From: Ottowia sp. SB7-C50
GTDB lineage: Bacteria > Pseudomonadota > Gammaproteobacteria > Burkholderiales > Burkholderiaceae_C
DNA length: 64,000 nucleotides
Reading direction: 5' to 3'
Assembly: GCF_033110285.1 (NCBI RefSeq)
Contig: NZ_CP136995.1
Coordinates: forward strand, 496,001 to 560,000
The number at the start of each line of letters is the position of its first letter. Position 1 is the stretch's first letter. The position numbers and the translations under genes are program-made. Below are positions 51,708 to 59,665 of this stretch, piece after piece. The notes below the pieces were generated by a model that saw only the letters and a program-made list of their open reading frames with translations, was not told the DNA's origin and searched no databases.

Positions 51708-52547
51708 TCAGCGCCAGCGCAGCGTGTCCTGCGGCAGGCGGTCGATTTCCTTCAGCAATTCGGCCAGCGCTCGGCCGGTGGCGTCGATCAGCGTAAAGCC
51801 GTCTTCCACCCGGGCGGCTGCGGCGTCGCCGGCCGCGCCGTCGGGGTTCAGGTCTTGCGCCGCCCAGGCCAGCTTGGCGCTGCGGCCGTTGCCCAGCACG
51901 CGGTGCGCGGCGGCGCGCTGCTGCGAGGTGGAGGCGAACGCGCGCGCCTTCGACTTGCGCACCAGCCCAGGCTTGAGCGCCATCATCATCGACGTTTCCG
52001 CCTGCCCACCGTGCACGCCAAAGCGCTGCTCCTCGGGCGAGAAGCGCGCCATCACGTCCTTGCCGTCGGCGTCGGTGAGCGGCAGGGTGAACCAGCTGAC
52101 GCTGTACACCAGCATGCCCAGGCGCGCGCGCAGGTCGCGCGCCACCACGTCCATCAGGCCCACGTTGCCACCGTGCGTGTTGAACAGCACCAGCTTGGTC
52201 ACGCCGCTGGCCGCCACGCTCTCGGCGATGTCGGTCCACAGGCGGATCACGGTCTCGGACTTCAGCGTCAGCGTGCCGGGAAAGGCCGCGTGCTCGGGGC
52301 TGTAGCCGATGCGCTGCACCGGTAAAAACAGCACAGGCAGGTCGGCCGGCAGGTGATCGGTGGTGGCGTCCGCCATGCTGTGCGCCAGATTGGCGTCGAC
52401 CGACAGCGGCAGGTGCGGGCCGTGCTGCTCGGTGGCACCCAGCGGCAGCACGGCGATGGTGCGCGCCAGATCCATGACGGCGAAGTCGGTGGTGACAAGG
52501 TCCGACCACTGGCGCGTGCGCGGTGGTGAGGAAATTCGGGCGGTCAT
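51708..52547 (-). CDS. Creatininase family amidohydrolase
   Basis: 279-residue metal-dependent hydrolase of the creatininase/MftE-like family. Metal ligands in LPLGATEQHGPHLPLSVDA near residues 35-53 (Glu40, His42, His45, Asp51), then THGGNVG near 122 and HGGQAETSMMM near 174. ATG 52547 begins directly before a basic N-terminus; upstream ATGs are less likely. Cleaves cyclic amides or related C-N bonds; paired with a Bug binding protein that may deliver its substrate. Confidence 0.9.
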   Translation of the reverse strand: MTARISSPPRTRQWSDLVTTDFAVMDLARTIAVLPLGATEQHGPHLPLSVDANLAHSMADATTDHLPADLPVLFLPVQRIGYSPEHAAFPGTLTLKSETVIRLWTDIAESVAASGVTKLVLFNTHGGNVGLMDVVARDLRARLGMLVYSVSWFTLPLTDADGKDVMARFSPEEQRFGVHGGQAETSMMMALKPGLVRKSKARAFASTSQQRAAAHRVLGNGRSAKLAWAAQDLNPDGAAGDAAAARVEDGFTLIDATGRALAELLKEIDRLPQDTLRWR

Positions 52548-52651
52548 GGTTCGCATCTTAGAACTTGTGCCCACCGCTGGCCTGGGGGCGCGGACAAACG
52601 GTCAATTACCGTGCACCGCCGGCCGCCGGCCGCCGGTGGCATCATGAACGC

Positions 52652-53410
52652 ATGGCCGAGGAGCTGTTCCGCCACGACGCGACGCTGACCGATTGCACGG
52701 CCACGGTGGTCGCCGTGGGCCCGCAGGGCATCGTGCTTGACCGCACCGTGTTCTATCCGCTGGGCGGCGGCCAGGCCGGCGACACGGGCTGGCTGACGCT
52801 GGCGGACGGCCGCGACATCGCCATCGCCGATACCCGCAAGGAAAAGGACGAGGTGGGCGTCGCGACGGGACGAATCTGCTACCTGCCCGCACCAGAACAG
52901 CCTGAGCAGCTATCGCTATTGAAGCAGGGCGACCCGCTCACCGCGCGCATCGACGCGCCGCGCCGCCAGCGGCTGATGCGCTTTCACACCGCGTCGCACC
53001 TGCTGTGCCATCTGGTGGGCAAGCCGGTCAACGGCTGCTCCATCACGCCCGAGCACGCGCGCATCGACTTCCACATGACCGAGCCGCTGGACAAGGACGA
53101 GCTGACCGCTGCGCTGGCGCACCTGGTGCGGGCGGCCCTGCCGGTTGTCGTGGGCAGCGTGACCGACGCCGAGCTGGACGCCAACCCGCAGCTGGTGAAA
53201 AGCATGAGCGTGCAGCCCCCGCGCGGCAGCGGCACGGTGCGCACCATCCGCATCGACGGCCCGGACGGCGCGGTCATCGACCTGCAGCCCTGCGGCGGCA
53301 CGCACGTGGCCAACACCGCCGACATCGGCCGCGCCGTCGTCACCCGCATCGAAAAGAAAAGCGCCAGCAGCCGGCGCGTGGTGCTGGGCTGGGCGGCCGG
53401 CGAATCCTGA
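52652..53410 (+). CDS. Alanyl-tRNA editing protein (AlaX-type)
   Basis: 252-residue trans-editing enzyme that hydrolyses mischarged Ser/Gly-tRNA(Ala). The N-terminal GQAGDTG motif (YPLGGGQAGDTGWL near residues 35-48) and zinc site HTASH (His112, His116) plus CGGTH (Cys214, His218) are all present. A partial family A repeat encodes about ten residues near 80-91. The stop codon abuts another family A copy. Diverges from the creatininase gene. Confidence 0.92.
   Translation: MAEELFRHDATLTDCTATVVAVGPQGIVLDRTVFYPLGGGQAGDTGWLTLADGRDIAIADTRKEKDEVGVATGRICYLPAPEQPEQLSLLKQGDPLTARIDAPRRQRLMRFHTASHLLCHLVGKPVNGCSITPEHARIDFHMTEPLDKDELTAALAHLVRAALPVVVGSVTDAELDANPQLVKSMSVQPPRGSGTVRTIRIDGPDGAVIDLQPCGGTHVANTADIGRAVVTRIEKKSASSRRVVLGWAAGES
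52896..52926. repeat. Partial family A repeat inside the alaX-like gene
   Basis: On the minus strand CTGCTTCAATAGCGATAGC then TGCTCAGGC. In frame; encodes a loop of the editing protein. Confidence 0.5.
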
Positions 53411-53466
53411 TCAAATCGGCCGCTGGCGCTTTATGGGCCAGCGCGATCAGCTATCAAATCAATAGT
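53411..53466. repeat. Family A repeat at the truncation point of the kinase remnant
   Basis: On the minus strand: CTATTGATTTGATAGC, TGATCGCGCTGGCCC, ATAAAGCGCCAGCGGCC. It begins at the AlaX stop and supplies the stop codon of the kinase remnant. Confidence 0.75.
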
Positions 53467-54094
53467 GTTCGGCGCGCATCAGGGCGCGCCGGGTCGCCCA
53501 GCGCGCCAGCAGGGCAAACGCCAGCGTGGTCAGCAGCACATAGCCCATCAGCGCCCAGCGAAAGCTGCGCATGAAGCCTTCGTGCGGCTGGATGTCGAGC
53601 GACATGGCCACCGTGAGCGGCGCTGCGCCGGGCATGGGCATGCGCATCACCACGGCGCTGCCGCGCCAGGCGCGGCCGTCCTGCCGCCAGGTCATCAGCG
53701 GGGCCGGCTGCGCGGCGCTGGGGTGCGCCAGCAGCCGCGCGGGCAGGGCGGCGGGCTCGCCCTGTTCGTACAGCGTCTGGTCCAGCGCGCCCTGCACGCG
53801 CACAGCCAGTTCGGGCTCGTCGCCAAAGCTGGCCTGCAGGCGGGCCGGCAGTGCGGCCAGTTCGCCAGCGTTGTCCACGCTGGCCAGCAGGGCGCGGGCG
53901 GCGCGCAGGTGGTCGTGCAGCTGCTCGCGGTCGCGCGACTCGAAATGCAGCTGCAGCGCCAGCACGCCCACGGCGGCCAGCAGCGACAGCAGCAGGGCGC
54001 ACGCCACCGTCAGCAGCGCCGCCAGCCGGTCGGCGGCAGCGGACAGGGCGGCGGCGGGTGGCACAGCGGCGGGTGCGGGATTGTCTTGGCTCAA
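53459..54094 (-). pseudogene. Remnant of a heavy-metal sensor histidine kinase (CusS/CopS-like), only the sensor half left
   Basis: About 211 residues from a TTG at 54094. The remaining part is two membrane segments (near 17-42 and 178-200) around a periplasmic sensor domain with LESRDREQLHDHL-like start, DQTLYEQGEPAALPA and LDIQPHEGFMRSFRWAL, typical of CusS/CopS sensors. It ends at RWATRRALMRAEHY just inside the second membrane helix; the HAMP, histidine and ATPase domains are absent. The stop codon comes from a family A repeat. The AlaX gene begins where the rest should be, so a deletion removed the kinase half. No partner regulator gene is visible. Confidence 0.7.
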
Positions 54095-54209
54095 GGCAGG
54101 ATAAAGGGGCAGGGCGGACAATCCGACCTTCTGGGCCGCCAGTGTGCCCCGTGCGGCGCGCCGTGTGTGTGCTGGCGCGCGCGCCGCCCCAACGATCAGG
54201 AGTTTCACC

Positions 54210-54689
54210 ATGCAAATGTCACACCCGCGTCGCCGCCACGCACTGCGACTGCTGGCACTGGCCGCCGCCGGCGCCACGGTGCCGGCCTGGGCGCAGCGGC
54301 GGCCCGAGCCGGTGGCGGTCGAGGTCTGGAAGGACGTCAGCTGCGGCTGCTGCCAGGACTGGATCGCGCACATGGAACAGAACGGCTTCAAGGTGACGGC
54401 GCACGACACCGGCAACAACGTGGTGCGCGCGCGCCTGGGGCTGGCGACGAAGTACGGGTCGTGCCACACCGCGCTGGTGGGCGGCTACGTGGTCGAAGGC
54501 CATGTGCATGCCGACGATGTGCGCCGCCTGCTGCGCGAAAAGCCGGTGGCGCTGGGCCTGGCCGTGCCGGGCATGCCGGTCGGCTCGCCCGGCATGGACG
54601 GCCCCGAATACCGTGGCCGGCGCGACCGCTACGACACGCTGATGGTGCTGCGCCACGGCAGCAGCCGGGTGTTCCGCAGCCACGCTTGA
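54210..54689 (+). CDS. DUF411 domain metal-binding protein
   Basis: 159-residue exported protein. ATG 54210 with CAGGAG upstream; the signal peptide has RRR and ends at AWAQR near residue 29. DUF411 motifs: VEVWKDVSCGCCQDWIAHM near residues 35-53, with the CGCC thiol cluster, KYGSCHTALVGGYVVEGHV near 83-101 and the C-terminal MPVGSPGMD. Such proteins bind copper or other soft metals in the periplasm. The neighbouring sensor-kinase remnant also points to a decayed copper-response locus. Confidence 0.9.
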   Translation: MQMSHPRRRHALRLLALAAAGATVPAWAQRRPEPVAVEVWKDVSCGCCQDWIAHMEQNGFKVTAHDTGNNVVRARLGLATKYGSCHTALVGGYVVEGHVHADDVRRLLREKPVALGLAVPGMPVGSPGMDGPEYRGRRDRYDTLMVLRHGSSRVFRSHA

Positions 54690-54707
54690 GTCGCTGAAAA
54701 CCCAATA

Positions 54708-54794
54708 CCGGACGCGAAGGACGCGAAAGAAGCAGCCAAAATCTTTTTGATTTTTTTGCGTCCTTCGCGGAATTTTTGCGTCCTTCGCGTCCGG
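54708..54794. repeat. Inverted-repeat element (family B), imperfect copy
   Basis: Outer arms CCGGACGCGAAGGACGCGAA and its complement at 54775-54794, with a T-rich centre and internal GCGTCCTTCGCGG. Related to the perfect copy at 35129-35223. Lies 19 bases after the DUF411 stop. Confidence 0.75.
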
Positions 54795-54802
54795 CTGTTT
54801 TT

Positions 54803-54862
54803 TGGGCGCTCAAATGGCTGCAGCGCTTGCTGAATCAGCACAGACAGCTATCAAATCAGGTG
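54803..54862. repeat. Family A repeat next to family B element
   Basis: On the minus strand: CCTGATTTGATAGCTGTC, TGTGCTGATTCAGCAAGC, GCTGCAGCC and a T/A-rich tail. It lies between the family B copy and the end of the cfa-like gene. Confidence 0.7.
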
Positions 54863-54876
54863 CAAGGCGCAGCGCA

Positions 54877-56121
54877 TCACGCCGCCGCGTACATCCAGCG
54901 GCGCGACCACGGCAGGCTGTCGGCGGGTTGCGCGGCGCGGCGGCACAGGATCTGGAACAGCGAGATGTCGTCGTGCTGGAAGGCCCACTGGCAGCCCACC
55001 AGGTACACGCGCCAGATGCGCCAGGTCTTTTCGTCCACCAGCTGCTTCAGGCGCTCGGTCTTCGCCTCGAAGGCGTCGCTCCAGCACTGCAGCGTGCGGG
55101 CGTAGTGGCGGCGCAGGCTTTCGATGTCGACCGCTTCCAGCCCGCCTTCCTGCAGCGCGGTCAGCACGGTGCCGATGTGGGCCAGCTCGCCGTGCGGGAA
55201 CACGTAGCGGTCGATGAAGTCGCCGCCGCCCCAGCGTGTGGCGCCGTTCTGCGGGTCGGTCGAGGTGATGCCGTGGTTCAGCGCCCAGCCGTCCGGCGCC
55301 AGCAGGTCGTGCACGATGCGGAAGTAGCCGGCCAGGTTCTTCAGCCCCACATGCTCGAACATGCCCACGCTGCTGATGCGGTCGAACGGGCCTTGCACGT
55401 CGCGGTAGTCCTGCAGGCGGATCTCGATGCGGTCCTGCAGCCCGGCGGCGCGCACGCGCTCGGTGGCCAGGTCAAACTGCCTTTGCGACAGCGTGATGCC
55501 CACGCAGCGCGCGCCAAACCGCTGCGCCGCGCGCAGCACCAGCGCGCCCCAGCCGCAGCCGATGTCCAGCAGCGTCTGCCCCGGCCGCAGGCGCAGCTTG
55601 GTCAGGATGTGGTCGATCTTTTTTTGCTGCGCCTCGGCCAGCGTCTCGTCGCCGCGCTCGAAGTAGGCGCACGAATAGACCATCGCCGGGTCCAGCCATT
55701 CGGCATAGAAATCGTTCGACACGTCGTAGTGGTGCTGGATCGCCGCGCGGTCCTGTGCGCGGGTGTGGCTCACGGCGTCGGCCACGCGGTGCGCGATGCG
55801 GCCCAGCCAGCCGCTGCCGTGCCGCGACTCGGCGTCGGCCTGCGCCAGCCGGTAGGCGACGTCGATGATGTCCTGCGCGCGGCCGGTCAGGTCGATGTGG
55901 CCTTCGACATACGCGCGCCCCAGGTGGTCGAGCGAGGGCGACAGCAGCGCGGCGATGCCCGCGGCGTCGCACACGTCCAGCGTCACGCGCGGGGTGTCGA
56001 ACCGGCCCAGCCGGAATGAGCGGCCGCCGTGCCAGCGCACCAGCAGCGGCAGGTCGATGCGCTGGCGCAGCCGCTCGGCCCAGGAATGCAGGCCCGCATC
56101 GGGGGTGGTAGACAATCGCAT
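54877..56121 (-). CDS. Cyclopropane-fatty-acyl-phospholipid synthase family methyltransferase
   Basis: 414-residue SAM-dependent enzyme that adds a methylene to membrane lipid double bonds or a related methyl group. ATG 56121 with CAGGAG upstream. N-terminal lipid-binding domain, then DVSNDFYAEWLDPAMVYSCA near residues 122-141, SAM motif LLDIGCGWGALVLRAA near 170-185 and the C-terminal WQWAFQHDDISLFQ. Bicarbonate/catalytic-site-like Glu in MFEHVGLKN near 235. Length is typical of Cfa. Confidence 0.93.
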   Translation of the reverse strand: MRLSTTPDAGLHSWAERLRQRIDLPLLVRWHGGRSFRLGRFDTPRVTLDVCDAAGIAALLSPSLDHLGRAYVEGHIDLTGRAQDIIDVAYRLAQADAESRHGSGWLGRIAHRVADAVSHTRAQDRAAIQHHYDVSNDFYAEWLDPAMVYSCAYFERGDETLAEAQQKKIDHILTKLRLRPGQTLLDIGCGWGALVLRAAQRFGARCVGITLSQRQFDLATERVRAAGLQDRIEIRLQDYRDVQGPFDRISSVGMFEHVGLKNLAGYFRIVHDLLAPDGWALNHGITSTDPQNGATRWGGGDFIDRYVFPHGELAHIGTVLTALQEGGLEAVDIESLRRHYARTLQCWSDAFEAKTERLKQLVDEKTWRIWRVYLVGCQWAFQHDDISLFQILCRRAAQPADSLPWSRRWMYAAA

Positions 56122-56324
56122 CGCTGGCAACTCCTGGCGCTGTGAATGGACACCGTGTCAGCGCGTCCGTGCGGCGGGCTGACCCTCTCCACTGCATTTA
56201 CCATGTTTCCGTGAAAAATGGCAGAGGGCCCCTGTAGGCGCGCGGCGCGTTTTGCCGTGCGATGCGCGGAACCCCGCGCGCGGCCGGGGCTCTCACCTTG
56301 CTGGCCAGTGCCTGAAGAATTCGA

Positions 56325-58583
56325 ATGCGTACGTTGTCCACCCGCCTTGTTGCTTTTATTTTCATAGCTATCAGCGCTTGGTGGACGGGCGCTGGCGCGC
56401 AAATTCTTCCTCAACCCACGGTGCGCACCGAGCAGGTGCAGGCCACGCTGCTGGCCCACGCGCCGCAAGGCGTGCCGGTGGGTCTGGCCGCCGACGCCGC
56501 GGCCGCGCAGCCGGTGTGGGTCGGCCTGCAGATCACGCACGCGCCGGACTGGCACACCTACTGGAAGAACGCCGGCGATTCCGGCATGCCCACCGAGCTG
56601 CAGTGGACGCTGCCGCCGGGCGTGACGGCGGGCGACATCGCCTGGCCGCTGCCGCGCAAGATCCCCATCGGCCACCTGGCCAACTACGGCTACGAAGGCA
56701 CGGTGCTGCTGCCCGTGCCGCTGACGATCACGCCCGACTACCAGCCCGGCCCGCTGGCCAAGTCGCTCGACGTGCGGCTGAAGGCCACATGGCTGGTGTG
56801 CCGCAAGGAATGCATCCCGCAAGAGGGCGACTTCGCCATCCAGCTGCCGCTGCACAGCTCCACGGCGCTCAACGGCGCCGCATTTGACGCCGCGCTGAAG
56901 GCGCAGCCGGCCGAGGTGCGGGGCGATCACCGCATCGAGCTGACCGAGGGCGGCAAGCGGCTGGCCGTGCGCGTCGCCGGGCTGCCCGACAGCGTCCGCG
57001 GCCAGGCGCTGGAACTGTTTCCCGAAACGCCCAACGTCGTCGTCACCGCCGCCACGTCGGCCGCGCCCGGCCAGCCGCTGGACGACCGCACCTGGCGCCA
57101 GCGCTGGGACGGCGCGGTGTGGACGGCCGATGTGCCGGTGGCGGCCGACCGCGCCGATTCGCCGGCGCGCATGCCGCTGGTGCTGGTCACCGCCGATGGC
57201 CAACAGGGCTGGCGCGCCGATGCGCCGGTCGCGGGCACCTGGCCGGCGCTGGCGCAGGCGGCGGTGGTGTCACCCGCGCTGGAGGCGGCGCTGAAAGCCA
57301 ACGCCGCGCAGGCCGGCGCCTCGGCCGCGCCGTCGTCGGCAGCCAGCATGGTCAATGCGGTGCCGCTGCCGACTTTCCTGCTGGCGCTGCTGGGGGCGCT
57401 GCTGGGTGGCGTGGTGCTCAATCTGATGCCCTGCGTGTTTCCGGTGCTGGCGATCAAGGTGCTGGGCTTCACGCAGCACGCCGACGACCGGCGCGCGCAC
57501 CGCACCAGCGGGCTGGCCTACACCGCCGGCGTGGTGCTGTCGTTTCTGGCACTGGGCGCGCTGATGCTGGCGCTGCGCGCGGCGGGGCAGCAACTGGGCT
57601 GGGGCTTCCAGCTGCAGTCGCCCGCCGTGGTGGCGGCGCTGACGGTGCTGTTCACGGTGATTGGGCTGAATCTGGCGGGCGTGTTCGAGTTCGGCAGCTT
57701 TCTGCCCAGCCGCGTGGCGACGCTGGAGGCGCGCAACCCGGTCGCCAATTCGTTCTTGACCGGCATGCTGGCCGTGGCCGTGGCCTCACCCTGCACGGCG
57801 CCGTTCATGGGCGCGTCGCTGGGGCTGGCGGTGGGGCTGCCGGCGGTGCAGGCGCTGCTGATCTTTGCCGCCATCGGCCTGGGCATGGCGCTGCCTTATC
57901 TGGCGGCGAGCTGGTGGCCGGCGGTGGCGCGCCTGCTGCCCCGCCCGGGCGCGTGGATGGACACGTTCAAGAAGTTCATGGCCTTCCCCATGTTCGGCAC
58001 CGCCGTCTGGCTGCTGTGGGTGTTGGGCCAGCAGACGGGCATCGACGGCGCCGGCGCGCTGCTGGCGCTTCTGGTGGCGCTGGCGCTGGTGCTGTGGGCG
58101 CTGGGCCTGCGTGGGCGCACACGGCTCGTGATTGCTTCACTTTCGATAGCTGTCGGCGCTTTGTTGGCCAGCGCCATCGGCCCAAACATCGTCAAGACGG
58201 CCGAATCCGCGCCGCTGGCCGACGCCGCTGGCACGCGCTGGCAGCCCTGGTCGGCCGAGCGCGTGCAGACCGCGCTGGGCGCGGGCCAGCCGGTGTTCGT
58301 CGACTTCACCGCCGCCTGGTGCGTGACGTGCCAGTACAACAAGAAGACCACGCTGGCCGATGCCGACGTGCTGGCCGCCCTGGACGCGGCCAAGGTGCAG
58401 ACTTTCCGCGCCGACTGGACGCGGCGCGACGCCGCCATCACCGCCGAGCTGACCCGCCTGGGCCGCAGCGGCGTGCCGGTGTACCTGCTGCAGTCGCCCG
58501 GCCAGCCGCCCCGCGTGCTGAGCGAAATCCTCAGCGTGGCCGACGTGCTGGGCGCGCTGAAAACGATGACGCCCGCGCGCTGA
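56325..58583 (+). CDS. DsbD/ScsB family protein-disulfide reductase
   Basis: 752-residue inner-membrane thiol reductase. Signal peptide residues about 1-25 (mostly repeat-derived). A periplasmic N-terminal domain of the ScsB type (HTYWKNAGDSGMP near 79-91, CRKEC near 154). Membrane part near 340-620 with PCVFPVLAIKVLGF and the second half ASPCTAPFMGASLG, giving the CP-type Cys pair. C-terminal thioredoxin domain with WCVTC (Cys666, Cys669). Transfers electrons from cytoplasmic thioredoxin to the periplasm for cytochrome c or copper-protein maturation. Two family A repeats lie in the gene. Confidence 0.93.
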   Translation: MRTLSTRLVAFIFIAISAWWTGAGAQILPQPTVRTEQVQATLLAHAPQGVPVGLAADAAAAQPVWVGLQITHAPDWHTYWKNAGDSGMPTELQWTLPPGVTAGDIAWPLPRKIPIGHLANYGYEGTVLLPVPLTITPDYQPGPLAKSLDVRLKATWLVCRKECIPQEGDFAIQLPLHSSTALNGAAFDAALKAQPAEVRGDHRIELTEGGKRLAVRVAGLPDSVRGQALELFPETPNVVVTAATSAAPGQPLDDRTWRQRWDGAVWTADVPVAADRADSPARMPLVLVTADGQQGWRADAPVAGTWPALAQAAVVSPALEAALKANAAQAGASAAPSSAASMVNAVPLPTFLLALLGALLGGVVLNLMPCVFPVLAIKVLGFTQHADDRRAHRTSGLAYTAGVVLSFLALGALMLALRAAGQQLGWGFQLQSPAVVAALTVLFTVIGLNLAGVFEFGSFLPSRVATLEARNPVANSFLTGMLAVAVASPCTAPFMGASLGLAVGLPAVQALLIFAAIGLGMALPYLAASWWPAVARLLPRPGAWMDTFKKFMAFPMFGTAVWLLWVLGQQTGIDGAGALLALLVALALVLWALGLRGRTRLVIASLSIAVGALLASAIGPNIVKTAESAPLADAAGTRWQPWSAERVQTALGAGQPVFVDFTAAWCVTCQYNKKTTLADADVLAALDAAKVQTFRADWTRRDAAITAELTRLGRSGVPVYLLQSPGQPPRVLSEILSVADVLGALKTMTPAR
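56349..56410. repeat. Family A repeat inside the dsbD-like gene (signal peptide)
   Basis: Forward: GTTGCTTTTATTTTCATAGC, TATCAGCGCTTGGTGG, GGCGCTGGCGCGC and AAATT. It encodes the hydrophobic core and cleavage region of the signal peptide (about residues 9-28). Confidence 0.7.
58131..58175. repeat. Family A repeat inside the dsbD-like gene (membrane segment)
   Basis: Forward: ATTGCTTCACTTTCGATAGC, TGTCGGCGCTTTGTTGG, CCAGCGCC. It encodes about residues 603-617, a hydrophobic segment before the thioredoxin domain. Confidence 0.65.
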
Positions 58584-58656
58584 TGCAGCGCCGCGGCGCG
58601 TCAAAGTTTGATGTGACGCGGTGCGGTGGCGTGGCGCGCCGTAGCAAAATCGTCAC

Positions 58657-59166
58657 ATGAGCTCCCGACGCCAGCGCCTGCGCGACCGGCAACGCCACAT
58701 CGTGCGGCGTGGCCTGGTGTATTCGCTGGTGCTGGCCTGCGTGATCCTGGGCTTTGGCGGCGTCGGCTTCTGGATGCTGGACCCGCGCATCGAAACATTG
58801 AGCGACGGCCTGTGGCTGTCGTTCACCACCGCCGCCACCGTGGGCTACGGCGACGTGGTGCCGTCGACGCACGGCTCGCGCATCTTCGCCTTCATCGTGG
58901 TGTTGCTGGGGCTGGCGGTGCTGTCGCTGGTGACGGCGTCGCTGGCGGCGATCTTCGTCGAGCGCGAGGTGGACGAGGAAGAGCGCCAGATCGAGCGCGA
59001 CTTGCTGCGTGAGATGGCCGCCGTGAAGCGCGACATTGCCAGCCTGCGCGCCGAAGTGCTGGCCATGCAGACGCACACCAGCACCGAAGAACTGTTGCGC
59101 GCCGACGCCGGCGCAGCCGCCATCCGCGCTCGCGGCGCCACCGCGCCGGTACCGCGGGCCGACTGA
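58657..59166 (+). CDS. Two-transmembrane potassium channel family protein
   Basis: 169-residue KcsA-like ion channel subunit. First membrane helix about residues 20-40, pore helix and selectivity filter TTAATVGYGDVVPST at about 57-71 with TVGYGD intact, second helix near 76-100, then a charged cytoplasmic coiled-coil tail (REVDEEERQIERDLL). Basic N-terminus. Likely a K+ channel forming tetramers. Confidence 0.92.
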   Translation: MSSRRQRLRDRQRHIVRRGLVYSLVLACVILGFGGVGFWMLDPRIETLSDGLWLSFTTAATVGYGDVVPSTHGSRIFAFIVVLLGLAVLSLVTASLAAIFVEREVDEEERQIERDLLREMAAVKRDIASLRAEVLAMQTHTSTEELLRADAGAAAIRARGATAPVPRAD

Positions 59167-59185
59167 GGCCGCGCGGGGCGGGCGT

Positions 59186-59614
59186 TCAGCCCAGCTTCAG
59201 GTCCACCGGAATGTTGCCGCGCGTGGCGTTGGAGTAGGGGCACACCTGGTGCGCCGCGTCGACCAGCGCCTGCGCCTGATCCCGCGGCATGCCGGGCAGG
59301 TGCACCGTCATGCGCACGGCGATGCCATAGCCGTGCGAGGTCGGGCCGATGTCCACCTCGGCGTCGATGCTGCGGTCGTCGGGCAGCTTGACCTTCTGCT
59401 TGTCGGCCACCGCCTTCAGCGCGCCCAGAAAGCAGGCCGAATAGCCGGCGGCGAACAGCTGCTCGGGGTTGGTGCCCTGGCCCTTGCCGCCCATCGAGGG
59501 CGGTGGGTCCAGCTTGACGTCGAGCAGGCCGTCGTCGGTGCGCGCGCTGCCGTCGCGCCCGCCCTTGCTGTGGGCCTTGGCGGTGTAGAGGACTTTGTCG
59601 AGGGGCGTGACCAT
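59186..59614 (-). CDS. ohr: Organic hydroperoxide resistance protein (Ohr/OsmC family)
   Basis: 142-residue thiol peroxidase. Catalytic Cys61 in GYSACFLGA and resolving Cys125 in HQVCPYSNATRGN, with the family Arg near position 20 and Glu51 in NPEQLFAAG; all expected Ohr residues are present. SD AGGAAAG lies before ATG 59614. Convergent with the channel gene. No OhrR regulator is adjacent. Confidence 0.93.
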   Translation of the reverse strand: MVTPLDKVLYTAKAHSKGGRDGSARTDDGLLDVKLDPPPSMGGKGQGTNPEQLFAAGYSACFLGALKAVADKQKVKLPDDRSIDAEVDIGPTSHGYGIAVRMTVHLPGMPRDQAQALVDAAHQVCPYSNATRGNIPVDLKLG

Positions 59615-59665
59615 GGGACTTTCCTGAGAAGTTGAAAAACCCAGTATGCCCCGCCCGCGACAGCC

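Noticed and set aside
50668..52509. 613-codon minus frame joining the Bug protein to an upstream extension
   Set aside because: The extension is a shifted reading of the creatininase-like gene; the Bug signal peptide begins at 51696 or 51684.
53459..54469. 336-residue version of the kinase remnant starting at 54469
   Set aside because: The first 125 codons are antisense to the DUF411 gene; the sensor protein begins near 54094.
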